Shown piece by piece: positions 44,951 through 56,226 of a stretch of 64,000 nt of DNA; position 1 is the first letter of the stretch; each line of letters begins with the position of its first letter. The stretch comes from Diplolepis rosae (lineage: Eukaryota > Arthropoda > Insecta > Hymenoptera > Diplolepididae). The stretch covers positions 3,224,001 to 3,288,000 of the forward strand of contig JAPYXD010000686.1 of NCBI GenBank assembly GCA_030998225.1, read 5' to 3'. The position numbers were made by a program, and so were the translations under genes. The notes under the pieces were generated by a model, which did not search any database, was not told the DNA's origin, and saw only the letters and a list, made by a program, of their open reading frames with translations.

Positions 44951-45560
44951 ATGTCGCAGGTTCCTTTTAATAATTTATTGAACAAACTCATTCAATAAAG
45001 AGGAGATCCACCCTTAATTACGAAGTACTCATTGAACGAACCATTAATAACGAGTATTTATTTCACGCAAATTCACAATATAAAAATTACATAATTATGA
45101 GTAGTGGCAAAGATAAAGATAATGTAAAACAAAAGGTAGCACGGAATTTATATCAAATCTTAATAAATGAATCGGAAAAAACCTATCAAAATGACCAACC
45201 AAATTTTATTAGTGAAAATTGCAAGAAATTAAATGAAATTTGCACTCAAAACAATTTTGATATCCAAAATATACGGTTTTACAAATAAAAACTTTATCAG
45301 AAGATTCAGCATACATAGCAATTTGTTTCATTAACAACATTAAACAAATAGGAATAGCAAATTTGATAGAAACAGCTAAGGATTTTGCTGTCATCAAAAT
45401 TATTAATTCTCCTTCGCATAAAGATGAGAAATGTGAACTAAGTTTGGTAAACTCACTAGAACATTTGCATGTAACAATTGAAGACTCATCTATAAACGAT
45501 CCAAAACCTTGAAGGAGTAGCCAAAAAACAAAACCTATTACCTTAAATAACAATCGTGTT
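44951..45560 (+). pseudogene. dsRNA-binding-domain accessory ORF, domains 1 and 2, broken
   Basis: After the env stop, 'MSQVPFNNLLNKLI' begins at 44951. In shifting frames there follow 'YEVLIERTINNEYLF' and 'NVKQKVARNLYQIL', which is helix 1 - strands - helix 2 of a first dsRBD. The stretch 'KKLNEICTQNNFDIQN', then 'SAYIAICFINN' and 'LIETAKDFAVIKII', fits a second; ETAKDFAVIKII is close to the typical basic/Ala helix. Stops and frameshifts break the gene. The minus-strand counterpart is 25224-25825. Confidence 0.5.
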
Positions 45561-45722
45561 GAAAATACAAATGCATTTAAAGTGAAATAACATAATAATC
45601 ATACTACATCGTCTTTTCCTACGAAAAGCTTTAAAAATGTTTTAAATGCGGATATAGACCCCCCAACCAGTACAATAAGTTCTAATATAAAAATTCTATA
45701 CCTATTCAGGAAATGAACTACA

Positions 45723-46055
45723 ATGGAGCATTACTACGACGAGCCTACCCACCTACCAACTTACCAAAAAAATATATACAGAACAGACTCCATGGGATTT
45801 TTAAATCATGTAGAAATTTTAAGAAAATTCACGATAAAATATGGATTGCCGTTACCGCAATATACAGTCTATCCTGACCCAAATTCGAAAACAAAGTTAT
45901 TTTTTCTGTCACAAATTAATATAAATGAACATTTTGTTATACAAGCCGGCCCCACTAGCGAATTAGCAGAAAATAGAGCAGCATTAAAATTATTGTTCCT
46001 ATTAATGAGATCATACGACCTATGCGACGAAAAATTTTATAATAATGATGATTAA
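45723..46055 (+). CDS. dsRNA-binding-domain protein segment (domain 3), 110 aa
   Basis: Open frame with 'NHVEILRKFTIKYGLPLPQY' (helix 1 and the P.Y turn), 'KLFFLSQININEHFVIQAG' (strands 2-3) and 'SELAENRAALKLLFLL' (helix 2). The order and spacing match a dsRBD. The basic KKxAK residues of helix 2 are replaced (SELAEN), so dsRNA affinity may be weak and a protein-protein role is possible, as in third dsRBDs of RNAi cofactors. It is probably the third domain of the ORF that starts at 44951, now cut off from it by stops. The next ORF follows after 3 nt. Confidence 0.6.
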   Translation: MEHYYDEPTHLPTYQKNIYRTDSMGFLNHVEILRKFTIKYGLPLPQYTVYPDPNSKTKLFFLSQININEHFVIQAGPTSELAENRAALKLLFLLMRSYDLCDEKFYNNDD

Positions 46056-46058
46056 AAA

Positions 46059-46307
46059 ATGCAAAAAACAAAAAATCAAACTGTTCAAACCGATCCAAGA
46101 CTAAAATTAATACCTTGGGAAAATTCCTGTAGATTTTGTAACAATAAAATGCATGCTACAAAAGAGTGCCGTAGACGAAATATTTTTAAAGTAGACAAAT
46201 CAACCCGATTTCCCCCTCCAGTTCCACCAAGAAACTCCTCAACATTTAGTAGACTTTTTTCCCCTTTTCTCCAAAAAATTTCTAGACCTAAATCCAACTA
46301 TATGTAA
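46059..46307 (+). CDS. Zinc-knuckle protein, 82 aa
   Basis: 'CRFCNNKMHATKEC' is a CX2CX4HX4C knuckle at about residues 26-39, with a basic patch 'RRRN' after it and a Pro/Ser-rich C-terminus ('FPPPVPPRNSS'). Only one stop codon separates it from the dsRBD frame before it, so it may be the tail of the same ancestral protein. The - copy also ends its dsRBD protein with a Cys-rich motif. A nucleic-acid-binding role is likely. Confidence 0.55.
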   Translation: MQKTKNQTVQTDPRLKLIPWENSCRFCNNKMHATKECRRRNIFKVDKSTRFPPPVPPRNSSTFSRLFSPFLQKISRPKSNYM

Positions 46308-46366
46308 ACAACCTATTTTATCGAATATTAATCCTACTTTTCTTTTTCAGCCTTACGAGAAGCCTA

Positions 46367-48146
46367 ATGAATTTCCTTAATCAACTAGCATCCAGAGTGT
46401 GTTTTATTTTAATTCCACTCCTTTTCTCCAAAGCGGAAAAATACTTCATAGACTCACAATTTTCTCATTCTTCAGGGATTTATTTTGAACCAATTTCAAA
46501 AGTTCGTCTTTTTTCTGAAAAATATCATTTTATATCTTATATCGATATCGTCTAACCAGACGTACTTATTACAAGATAATAGATTCCTCACATAAATTAT
46601 ATGAATATTGCATACTTTCAAATATTGCCAATAATTGTAATTTATACCATCATCAAAGACAACTTGATTTTATAGAACACCGAATCAACTATTTTTTCGA
46701 AGAAATATCATTTATATCTAGACAAGGTCATAATATCACGAATATTTCAAAAAATAATGATCCATTCTTGCAACAGATACAAAAAGTACTTTTAGGATTG
46801 AGAATAAGACAGGAAACCTCCCTTTACTGGATCAAAGAAAATTTATTCCTGCCTCCTTATCCATTTTTCCAAAAAGTGACGAATCTTTCTTCAAAACTTG
46901 GCAATATTATGACCTACAAAGATTGGCATAATTCTCAAGAAGATCCAAATATTCACCTATATCGAATATTAGCAGCCAATTGGCTTAAAGACCTGCATGA
47001 AATTTCTCAATCTTTCCTTTCACTCCTTGCCAACTTACAGAAGCTATTACCCATGCCGCAACTAATTTATGGCACCCTATTCTACTTCCTGATACCTTCT
47101 TAGACTTCAAATACAACAAAGAAGACCCACACCTTTCAACATCCCTTTTTTCTATGGTTCTTCCATTTTCTAAAATACAATACTTCTTATTCGATAAGTA
47201 CTTGATTTTTATTATGACTATACCAATCCCATCTGCTGAAGAATTTCAATTATTTGAACCACATCCAATTGTAATACATCTCGATTTTAATACCGACGTG
47301 TTTTCTTCTATTTAAATAAAACCTCAAATTTCTTATCTCGCTATTTCTTCAAATAACCAATCATACTTTACAACAAATGAAAATTTCCTCATTGCATGTT
47401 ATCAAAATAAATTCCAAACATTTTGTCACCCACCAAGATCTATATCTAATAACGATAACAATCCTATTTGTGAAACATCAATGTTTCTAAATTCTCAATA
47501 ATAAAAATGTGAAATATTCATCAGTTTTAGTGAATATCCCTTTCTAACACCATTGCAATTTCATCATGGATGGCTATACTCAACAATTTTTCCCCGAAAT
47601 ATTTTCTTATCATGTTTAAAAAACTCTAAGACCTTAATCACACTCCAAGGAATAGGAATTTTGCAAACAAAGTCAGGTTGCAATTTGGATTCATCAACTC
47701 CATATTACCATCTCCAAAACCATTTGAATATAATAGATAATTCAATTCCAGTCAGCAAATAAACCACAGCACTTGCTATAATTTCACCATTTTTATATAA
47801 TATTTCTATTCAAGAACCTCACGTACTAAGAAAAGTATTACTTGTTCTTCAACAAAAAGAAGACATGTCATTATAAATCTTCGAAAACCACATCTTTATC
47901 CTTACAAAATATGCGAACGTTCAAAAAATTATTCCATCTATTTTGATTCCTAGTGCACACAAATTAACATTAGCACTAATTATGATCACTTTACTTATGA
48001 AAACGATTTTAGGATTAATATTATTGAGAATTCAAAAAATATCTAAAAAAATAAATATAACGCCAACACGCATAGAACTTGTACAGAATACTCCTTTGAG
48101 CTCAGTGACAAAACCTTTACTGACCGACTTGACATTCAAGTTTTAA
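46367..48146 (+). pseudogene. Second envelope-like gene, F-type (errantivirus/baculovirus F-like), decayed
   Basis: In several frames there are 'GIYFEPISKVRLFSEKYHF' near the start (the N-terminal block of insect Ty3 Env), 'SLYWIKENLFLPPYPFF' and 'KNLDLHEISQ'-like helical stretches in the middle, then 'LQGIGILQTKSGCNLDSS' and 'VQKIIPSILIPSAHK'. A hydrophobic anchor 'LTLALIMITLLMKTILG' lies near the end with a basic cytoplasmic tail. More than ten stops are present. The order fits an F-like Env of about 590 residues. It lies downstream of the glycoprotein and dsRBD genes without an LTR between, so one element would carry two envelope types. Confidence 0.45.
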
Positions 48147-48149
48147 CCT

Positions 48150-48560
48150 TTTCTTTCTTCCAATTTCTTTTCACCCTTTTTGTATATAGACTTAAAGGCA
48201 CTTTAAAAATTTCTTTCAGATACAGATACATTCCATCCTTTCCTTTCTTAAAAACCACCTGCATGATAGTCTAATATTCTATACCATTAGAAGGACAATT
48301 TTTGTACTCACGCCTTCAATGTGTAACTAAAGAAGTAACAATCTGTTATATAAAAATTGTTTTTCTAACGGAAAGTAAAATACTTCTAACAAAATCTTTC
48401 ACCTTGCACGATTAGAAATATATTCGAAAAGTTATCATTCAACCCCCTTATCGAAACTTAATAACAAAAATCTATTTTAAACAATTTGTTGAAATGATAC
48501 CAACTTCAGCTAAACCTATTATTAATCATCTTGTATAAGCTTTTGGCAGGAGCATGTACC
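48150..48560. other. 3' end region of the + element, no LTR found
   Basis: AT-rich. I looked for an LTR start or polypurine tract after the F-like env and found none that matches the other LTRs, so the right border of the + element is unknown. Confidence 0.4.
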
Positions 48561-48566
48561 CTTTTT

Positions 48567-49353
48567 ATTATAAAAGATGCTGGTTTGCGATCAATGAGGG
48601 TCAAATATAAAGAAAAAAACACTTTATAATCTCAAAATTGTTGCAACGCTTTATAACGCCAATTTGAAGATTGTTAAACAAATATTATTAAACAACGATT
48701 ATTCAAATAGCTTCATCGATAAAAATATTCGATCTATAACTTAATTCGTGCGTTTTTTTTGAAAATTTGAACGTTTATTAAAGAAAAACATGTACAATAG
48801 TATTATTCAAAGTATTGCTCATCTGAAGCTATGACTTTTTCCCATTTTTCCTGCAATTTGTGGTTCCCATCCGAAAAGAATTGCGCTGGCTTGGCGACCA
48901 AGAATGAATCAAGTCAATTTTTGATACCCTGTTCTGATGTAAACCGTATTCCAGTGAGGGCGTTCTGCATCGAACGGAACAAATTGTAGTCAGAAGAGGC
49001 ATGGTCTGAGCTATAAGGCGGGTGAGGTAAAACTTCCCATCCACTGTTTCCAAATAGTTCTTGATCGGAATAGCAACATGGGGCCGAGCGTTGTCATGAT
49101 GGAAAATTATTGCCTCGTGTCTGGTCGCATATTCCGGGCGTTTTTCGGCTATTGCCCTCTTCAAAGGAATTAATTGTGTTCGGTAGCGTTCTCTATTGAT
49201 CTTTCCACACGGTTTTTTAGGCAGCTCATAATAAAGCCTGATGAGCTTGGCAAATCCATATCCAACGAAACGTCGCAATAATTTTGACATTATAAAAGGT
49301 TTTCTTCTTTATATTTGACCCTCATTGATCGCAAACCAGCATCTTTTATAATA
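48567..49353. mobile_element. Small inverted-repeat element containing mariner B fragment
   Basis: Arms of about 54 bp, for example 'gatgctggtttgcgatcaat' at 48577 and its complement near 49324-49343. The interior holds a mariner piece and 'MSKLLRRFVGYGFAKLIRLY' on -. The arms do not match known mariner ends. I cannot tell whether this is a MITE carrying a mariner or a folded duplication. Confidence 0.55.
48731..49210 (-). pseudogene. Mos1-type mariner B, 3' fragment
   Basis: The left end has GATCTATAACTTAATTCGTG. On -, the sequence then covers 'KRAIAEKRPEYATRHEAIIF' and 'HHDNARPHVAIPIKNYLE', with frameshifts after it. The 5' half is missing: similarity stops near 49210. The 'HDNARPHVA' block holds the second catalytic Asp, which mariner A has lost. 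Confidence 0.8.
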
Positions 49354-49355
49354 TT

Positions 49356-50527
49356 AATATGGACGGTGACACTACCATTTCTTCACATATACTCTTTTTA
49401 GTTTTCCTATTAGTTCTTCCGTGGTTGCATAAGCTGAACCGGAAATGCATTTTCTAGCTTCTCCAGATAATTTCTTCGTTATTTACTATTACGGGATTAT
49501 CTTGATTTGTGACTTCTGTGTCGCTCCTGTCGTCGTTGCTGTCGTTGTTGTTTAAAGAAAAATGAGATTAGTAAAATTTAATTTTAATTTGTTTATTTTT
49601 TTTAATAATAATAAATTTTGGAATTCAACTTGTAGTTTTTCATCAGGAAATAAAATAATGATATAAAGATATAATTATTTTAAATATTTTAGTTAAATAC
49701 ATAATCGCTCAATTCATTTTAAATTCATAATTTTTAACAATAAATTTCTCAAAATAATAATAATTATTAATGAAAATATTTGTGCTTTAAACTTACATTC
49801 AAACTTAGTTAACAAATTAGAATAATTTTTACATAAAATAGGTTGTTTTAATCACTTATGTTAACCTCAAGGTCAGATCCCTGCGTGATTTGTTTATTAA
49901 ATCATCAATGTTAGCCTCAAGGTCAAATTATTTTGTGATCTAAATTGATGCATACAAATATGGCTCGGGCAATTGGTAAAATAATAACTAACAAGAAAGA
50001 GAGGGAGGAGGAGAGATAGAGGGGGTGAGTAAGAAAGGGAGATAGGGGGGGGGGTCTGTACCTTATAAGTTCTTTTAATTACTTCAAGCAATCCTCGCAG
50101 GTGTGACTGCGATGGAGTGAATATCCCACAGGTGTGGCAAGGACACAACAACTATTCACCCTTTTTGGTACTGAGTCTTAGATCCCTTCAAGGATAGTAA
50201 AACGGACCACGGTAAATTCATGACTCTCGGGTCTTTACACTGTCAAACTGCACGGTATAATTGTCTCACGCTGAGAATCCTTTTTAGTTTTTTAGAAAAT
50301 GCCGCACTTAAATTCTGCTCACAAGACTAGTTTTCCCATGGCGGCGTGTCCTTTTTATATTATATTTTTTGGTGACGTCACGCATTTCTGGTTATCTCGC
50401 TGTGTGTGATGTCGTTATACCTCTCTTTTCAATAGGTGGTTTTCTTTCTCTTTAGTGATTTCCCCAGATTTTTCTCTAGACCTAGCTTGTGCCTATAGTA
50501 GATTTTAATACGTCGCGGGACGTGACA
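49356..50527 (-). mobile_element. Ty3 LTR-leader-gag start fragment, inverted
   Basis: The LTR starts at 50527 (-) with TGTCACGTCCCGCGACG and matches the solo LTR at 38051 well ('tataaaaaggacacgccgcc' near 50355). The 3' LTR end is lost around 49960. Two leader repeats (49860-49935) follow, then a gag scrap 49356-49560 ('cgtaatagtaaataacga' is shared with 15030). A C/T-rich tract 'ccctctatctctcctcctcc' lies between the LTR and the leader. Confidence 0.7.
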
Positions 50528-50675
50528 GTGACATATTTTCCAAAAAACCGGACATATTTTTTTATACCAACACGAACTGCAAATAAAGGATGATAAGCCT
50601 TTAATTATCTAAACATATCTCATTTTAAGAGATCTAGACTCATCAGAAATAAATAATTAACTGCAGCTGGCAATT

Positions 50676-52231
50676 CTTCGTAGATCGAATAGTCCCTACA
50701 TAAATCCCGTAGTGAATAGTTTAACGAAAGATGAGAGTATTAGGATATTTCTGGATGCATGCAAATTAAATGAAATTATGGTGAATTTCTGTGAATGTGC
50801 AAAATAATGTGGAAGCAAAATAATGTCAACAATGGACATAACTAGTTTCTTCTGGCAAATTCCCCTAGCCGAGGAATGAAGAAAATATACGGCGTTTCAA
50901 CACGAGGATAAATGTTTCGAATTTTGGGTAGCACCCTTTAGCCTAAAAGCAAGTACAGCAGCACTGTCCAGAGCTCTAGATTTTGCCCTCAACGGTCTAG
51001 GGAATTTTTACTTAACTTTTATCTACGATATTTCCTGTGCCTCTGAAAACGTAGACCAACATCTACAACATTTGGAATTACTTTCCCATAGACTTATGGA
51101 AAATAATGTAACAATTAATCTGGAAAAGTCTCACTTTTTCACATAAGAAGTTGAATTTCTTGGACACAGTTTAACGTCGACTGGTATGAAGCTAGATCCA
51201 GACAAAATTGAAACCATTCTGAATTTTTCCAGACCTAGAAATTTAAAAGAATTGAGGGGATGTTTAGGTTTAATAAATTTCTATACCAATTTTTCAAGAA
51301 ATTACGCAGCGAAAACAGTTCCACTTTTGGAACTATTCAAAACAGGAGTCAAATATGCATGGAACAACGATTTGGAAAGAGCTTTTAATAAAATAAAACT
51401 TCTGTGCAGCAGCTCAGTTCTGTTGAACTATCCCGAGATATAAAAATTCTTTTATTTAAAAACTGATGTAAGTGATATGGCATTAGGTGCCGTTCTGTTT
51501 TAACACGTTGGAAATGGAAATCCATACTCAATTACTTATGCCAGCTGAACCTCAAAGGGCGTTGAACTGGCATATTATACAACAGAGAAAGAGCTGTTGG
51601 CGGTTGTATGGGCCCTACAGGTATTGCGTTCGTTCGTTCATAATGCGTGGCACAAAGAATAAAAATTCGTCGCGTTAAACTAATTTCGATGGAAATCGTT
51701 TAGTTTAATGACCCCTCTCAATTGTTCTAATTGAGAAAGAAGTTATTTCATTTTATTTTTATTTATTTTTAGCCGCTCGTAACAAGGGATTTGTCGTGAA
51801 TTTTCAGATCCCTTATTGGAGAGAATCGTGGATCGTGTTGTAGTTAGATTACGATTATTGAAAGGTGCATAAATGAAACCTATCATGAAACTACTCAATT
51901 TACCCCAATCGAACTAGATCTAAACAAGAAACCTGAACGAGTCTTGGAAAATTGGTTAAATCTTCCTCCCAGCAATGCGAAATTAATTTTAATAAGGCTC
52001 ATCGTTTAATAGCCCTAAAAGAAGGTGACAATGTGCTTGTTGCTCAAAAAGTTTCTACAAATCTATGAGGGTCGATATCAAATAAAGAAACAGGTTAGAC
52101 CTGGAACCTATATTCTGCGGAACCCTGAATCCGAAGGAGGAAGAGATATGTTTCACACCCAGGGATTGAAACATTATCACAAGAGAGAAGACAGTTATCC
52201 AGGAGTAGAAGAAACCCGAACTGGGCGTTAG
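50676..52231 (+). pseudogene. pol: Ty3/gypsy pol fragment of another family
   Basis: RT motifs 'SPYINPVVNSL', 'TMDITSFFWQIPL', a degenerate catalytic box 'FIYDISCAS' instead of YxDD, then 'VEFLGHSLTSTGMKLDPDKI' and 'PRNLKELRGCLGLINFYTNF'. The start of RNase H follows ('LKTDVSDMALGAVLF'). A deletion removes the rest of RNase H and the integrase core. Integrase C-terminal sequence resumes ('YEGRYQIKKQVRPGTYILRN', 'GLKHYHKRE'). Several stops are present. This family differs from the CARD-bearing one. Confidence 0.8.
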
Positions 52232-52282
52232 AATCGAGGGAATTAGGGAAACGCGCTTCAAGGACCTGCTGGTGGAACTGAA

Positions 52283-52780
52283 ATGCCTCAAGGAAGCAGA
52301 GATGAGCTAGATTGCACCTTTCAAGGATCCATTGGAGTTAGAGGGACGTTCCGTCATCTCATCCCCCGGATCGAGGTCAAGATCCCTGGCCTAGACCCCA
52401 GCATTGCAGGAGAAGAGGTCGAGAAGGCTGTAAGGGAAATATTTCACCAAGGACTGGAGATAGAAGTCTGGGTCTCTCTGACAAAGAGACCTTACATAAA
52501 GATCAGAAAGGCGTATTTCCTACTAGAGGAGGCAAGGGGCTTAAAACTACTAAAGGTGGCACACATCAGGATCGGGCGGGTCTCCTGCAGTCCCTGCAGG
52601 AAAATTGAGACAAATAGGTTTTACCGCTGCCTTGGTTTTGAACATATGGCGGTGGACTGTCGGGGACCGGACAGAAGCAGGAACTGCTGGAGACACGGTG
52701 AGGAGGTGCACACCGCGGGGGCCTGCACAAGGAAAACGCGAAGAATGATTAATGATCAACAGCAGCTTTTATATTTTTAG
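52283..52780 (+). pseudogene. R1-like LINE ORF1 (Gag-like), C-terminal fragment
   Basis: 'VKIPGLDPSIAGEEVEKAVREI' and 'KIRKAYFLLEEARGLKLLK' are followed by a zinc-knuckle series: 'RCLGFEHMAVDC', then 'NCWRHGEEVHTAGACT' (a CCHC with Cys-to-His change). This is the usual ORF1 end of R1/I-group LINEs. Key Cys of the first knuckle are changed ('CSPCRKIETNRFYRCLGF'). It is GC-rich compared with its surroundings and has a frame open to 52780 that ends in AT-rich sequence. No reverse transcriptase follows. Confidence 0.7.
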
Positions 52781-52990
52781 ATTGCAATGCAAAAACAAAT
52801 ATTATTTTGCCTTTTATTATTAATACTATGATTGTAACACGATAAATGATTAACAATGAATATTATATCAATTACAATATGACAATTAATGTAATTATTT
52901 AACTATTATTTATAATATTGATTGTAACTTTTACATAATAATTACAAAATATTGTTATTAAATATTCATAAAATTGGAGATATATCGACC
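52781..52990. other. AT-rich spacer
   Basis: Mostly A/T with 'attataatattg' repeats. No feature is supported. Confidence 0.5.
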
Positions 52991-52999
52991 CTCAAATAA

Positions 53000-53120
53000 T
53001 AATTTCATAAGATTTTGTTGTTAATACTTGACTTTAGTGTCCAAAAAAGATAACTCAGGAAGTTACATACTTTCAAACGTTTCGACTCTGGTCGAAGTCC
53101 TCATGAGAGATCTTTATTTC
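53000..53120 (-). mobile_element. Penelope-like tail with hammerhead-like core, second copy
   Basis: On -: CATGAG, a GACT/AGTC stem, then GAAACGTTTGA, followed by 'tttggacactaaagtcaa'. It has the same two-part layout as at 1640-1700. The first core base differs (CATGA instead of GATGA), which should weaken any ribozyme activity. Confidence 0.4.
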
Positions 53121-54150
53121 TAAAATATAAAAAAAATTTGATAAAATATTGCCCATATGAGCTCTATTTTGAAATAAACTTTAGTAATGTAATGCGAATT
53201 CTACACTGTTAGAAATTTCTTCCACAATTTCCCAGAACATGTGACTGGAGTTTTATTCAGCTACATCCTCACTTTCTAGTAAACGTATAAAAAGAAAAAA
53301 AAATTTTTATTTCAGTTACAAAGTGTTGAATATTCTGTATATGTTCCACTCAAAATTATGAAACTTTTAATACGAATAATTTCACGTTTTTGTAACAGAA
53401 GTTTAATGCAGTTACATGCAGCTGAAAATTCTGCCACATGCAACTGCAACACAGTTACAGTTACGTAATTCTATGATGAATTTTATAAAAATTCTGTCAC
53501 AGTTTGGTAATTTTGAGATACATTTTATGAAAATTCAGATCTGTTCCATAATATTGAGAAAAATTTAGAAAATTCAGTACATTTTTGCCAAATTTCAAAA
53601 TACCTTTACTCAAAAACATCGTAAAAAACATAAGATGAGTCCAAAATTGAGAAAAACTCAAATTTATTTTTGATTTTCGAAAATGCAGATCAAATTTTAA
53701 TTCTTTTAAAAAATGGTTACAACCAGGTGAAAGATCACGAAAAGGACTGAAGAAAAAATATGAAGTAGAATTTTGCTTTATGCAAAAATAAGTTATATTT
53801 CTTTGAAGAAGAGGCTTCAAATCAAAAGTCTGAAAATTGCTCCCCCCTATTTCAGCAAATATTTATCAAAACGAAAAAAAATTTCTTGTAATAAGTACCA
53901 TGAAAAAGGACTCGAATCAACCAAACTTTAAGTTCGATCAGACGACTTCGTTTTTTGAATTGGTATCACTTGAGAAATTATGCCCCATTAAAAAACGATT
54001 TTTGAGATATTCTTAAAAAACTGGAATACGTGCTAAAATGTCAGAAATTTTAGTGCTCTGTAGTTCAGAAACTATTTGCATTTTTCAAATATATAACAGG
54101 CTGATTTATTCGCTTTTTTAGGACGAATAATTATATTATATTATATAATT
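53121..54150. other. Unannotated AT-rich region
   Basis: About 1 kb without a credible gene. The 107-codon minus frame at 53497-53820 has no recognisable domain and biased composition (F, K, N, S). Confidence 0.5.
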
Positions 54151-54152
54151 TC

Positions 54153-54551
54153 CCGAATGTGTGCATTGGCACGTATTCTATTTTATGTGACTTCGGTGCG
54201 TATACGAGTTTTTATGCGTACACTCGAATCGAATCTACTATTGTTCTTGTTTGCGGCGCTGGTCATTACACTTGATATGTCACGACTAGTCCCGGCCATT
54301 TTGATTTTATCGATCTTGTGTAGTAGTAATGGATTTCAATAGACGCATGTGCAGTTCAAATGTACAAGGTTTTGCCAGTACGGTGCCAACGCTGTACGAA
54401 GAAGAAGAATAAAAAGAAGATTGTGCTTTGTTGCATGGCTATAAGTGCATGCGCAGTTAAATTTTTACATTTCATTCCTCTGTAGCGCAATACACTACAT
54501 TGCACTACTGTTAACTGTAGCGAAAAAACGAGTTTGCGCGCCGGTGGCACA
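54153..54551 (-). repeat. LTR-like repeat, copy 3, inverted and truncated
   Basis: On - it starts TGTGCCACCGGCGCGC and runs through the 'aaaatggccgggactagtcg' block to 'cacacattcggg', stopping about 150 bp short of the other copies' ends. Confidence 0.6.
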
Positions 54552-55024
54552 TAAAAATTTTAATTTGGATTATCCGTTTCTGGAATATCTTGAAAAATGT
54601 GTACCTTTTTCTTCAATTTCCGAAAACTTGTACTAAATGCTGTGATGGGCATCAGATCATCATTTATCCATATTAAAATGTTTGACGTTTGTTTGAGCTA
54701 ATATGTTTTTTAATCGGATCATCACGGATGAAACCTCCAACAATAATCAGCAAAACCGCTGGCACTCTATTTTCTATGATATCTTGTCTAACCTACTTTA
54801 CGGTTGTTGTTGTTTGATTAGTTTGTAAAAATTTCTGATGAGGTGAGACACAAAGTTAGATTCATAAAGAGAAAAGAGTTAACAAGGGGAGAAAATGTGC
54901 AGAAAGCAAATATTGAGCGAAGTAATCAAAACCGTGACAAGATTGTTGACAAAAATCGCGCTGAAGCGACTGCGAGAGCCACGGCCCATCCTACTGGAAA
55001 CCGCATAGTAAACTAAAAACTACA
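54552..55024. other. Unassigned segment with a short Lys/Arg-rich frame
   Basis: A + frame near 54835-55010 reads 'SDEVRHKVRFIKRKELTR' and is open for about 60 codons, but it has no ATG start or known domain. It may be an exon or element scrap. The rest shows nothing. Confidence 0.3.
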
Positions 55025-55026
55025 TA

Positions 55027-56226
55027 TTGGATCTAAAACTCAATTCGTGCGGTATGCTAAGAAATAGCGTAACTCGATTATTATTCCATCGTTCTAATAT
55101 TCCGAACGTGCGTTGGAACGCTACTATTATTTTGCGTCTTTTTCAGTATATTTCATTCATTTGAAGCGTAAACAACAATAATTTTTTTTTACTCAAATAT
55201 ATCGAACTTTGTGCCTGAAAAAGTGTTTTTGCGGGGAGTTCTTCTCCATTACTTTAATATGATGAAAACTGCTGCCGAAAGTCATCTTATTTTGGTGGAA
55301 GTTTATGGTGAAGATGCTCTAGATGAGCGAACGTGCCAAAAGTGGTTTGCACGATTGAAAAATGGTGATTTTGGCTTGGAAGACGAAGATCGTCCTGGGC
55401 AGCGAGAAAAGTTTGAAGATGAAGAACTGGAAGTATTGCGCGATAGAGATTATTGCCAAACAAAAGAAGAGCTCGCAAAATTTTGTGGAAGTCAGTCAAG
55501 CAGCCATTTCAAATCGTTTAAGAGCAGCCAGATACATTTAAAAGCATGTAAATTGGTTTCCACATGAACTCAAGCCGAGAGACGTTGAAAGGCGGTTTTG
55601 CATGTCCGAAATGCTGCTGGAGCGCCACAAAAAGAAGTCATTTTTGCACCGGATTTTTACTGCCGATAAAAAATGCATCCATTACGACAACCCCAAGCGC
55701 AAAAAATCATATGTGAAATCAACGGCAAAGCCGAATATCCATGGCGCAAAGGTAATGCTTTGTATTTGGTGGGATCAGAAGGTTGTGTTGTGTTATGAGG
55801 TGCTGAAACCGGGTGAAGCCATCGATGGAAAACGCTACCGAACACAATTAATTTCTTTGAAGAGAGCAATAGCCGAAAAACGCCCGGAATATGCGACCAG
55901 ACACGGGGCAATAATTTTCCATCATGACAACCCTCGGCCACATGTTGCTATTCCGGCTAAGAACTATTTGGCAAACAGTGGATGGGAAGTTTTACCCCAC
56001 CCGCCTTATAGCCCAGATCTTGCCCTTCTAACTACCATTTGTTCCGGTCCATGAAGAACGCACCACTGGAATACGGTTCACATCAGAACAGGGTATCAAA
56101 ACTTGGCTTGATTCATTCTTGGCCGCCAACCTGGCGCAGTTCTTTTGGGATGGAATCCACAAATTGCCAGAAAGATGGGAAAAAGTCACAGCTTCAGATG
56201 GGCAATACTTTGAATAATACTATTGT
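55027..56226 (+). mobile_element. Mos1-type mariner C, 3' truncated
   Basis: The left end TTGGATCTAAAACTCAATTC follows a TA. The element runs past the transposase stop region and is cut at about 56226, where LINE-like GC-rich sequence begins. The right inverted repeat is missing. Confidence 0.85.
55211..56214 (+). pseudogene. Mos1/mauritiana-type mariner transposase, frameshifted
   Basis: The N-terminal frame (55211-55490) has 'KTAAESHLILVEVYGEDAL', 'RTCQKWFARLKNGDF' and 'TKEELAKFCGSQ' (paired HTH region). It shifts frame near 55490, resumes at 55602 with 'ERHKKKSFLHRI' and 'ADKKCIHYDNPKRKK' (Asp 1 region: ADKK replaces GDEK), then 'IIFHHDNPRPHVAIPAKNY' (Asp 2) and 'HPPYSPDLALL' (Asp 3 position). 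A last frameshift near 56030 precedes 'IHKLPERWEK'-like remnants. It is the best preserved of the three copies of this family. Confidence 0.88.
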
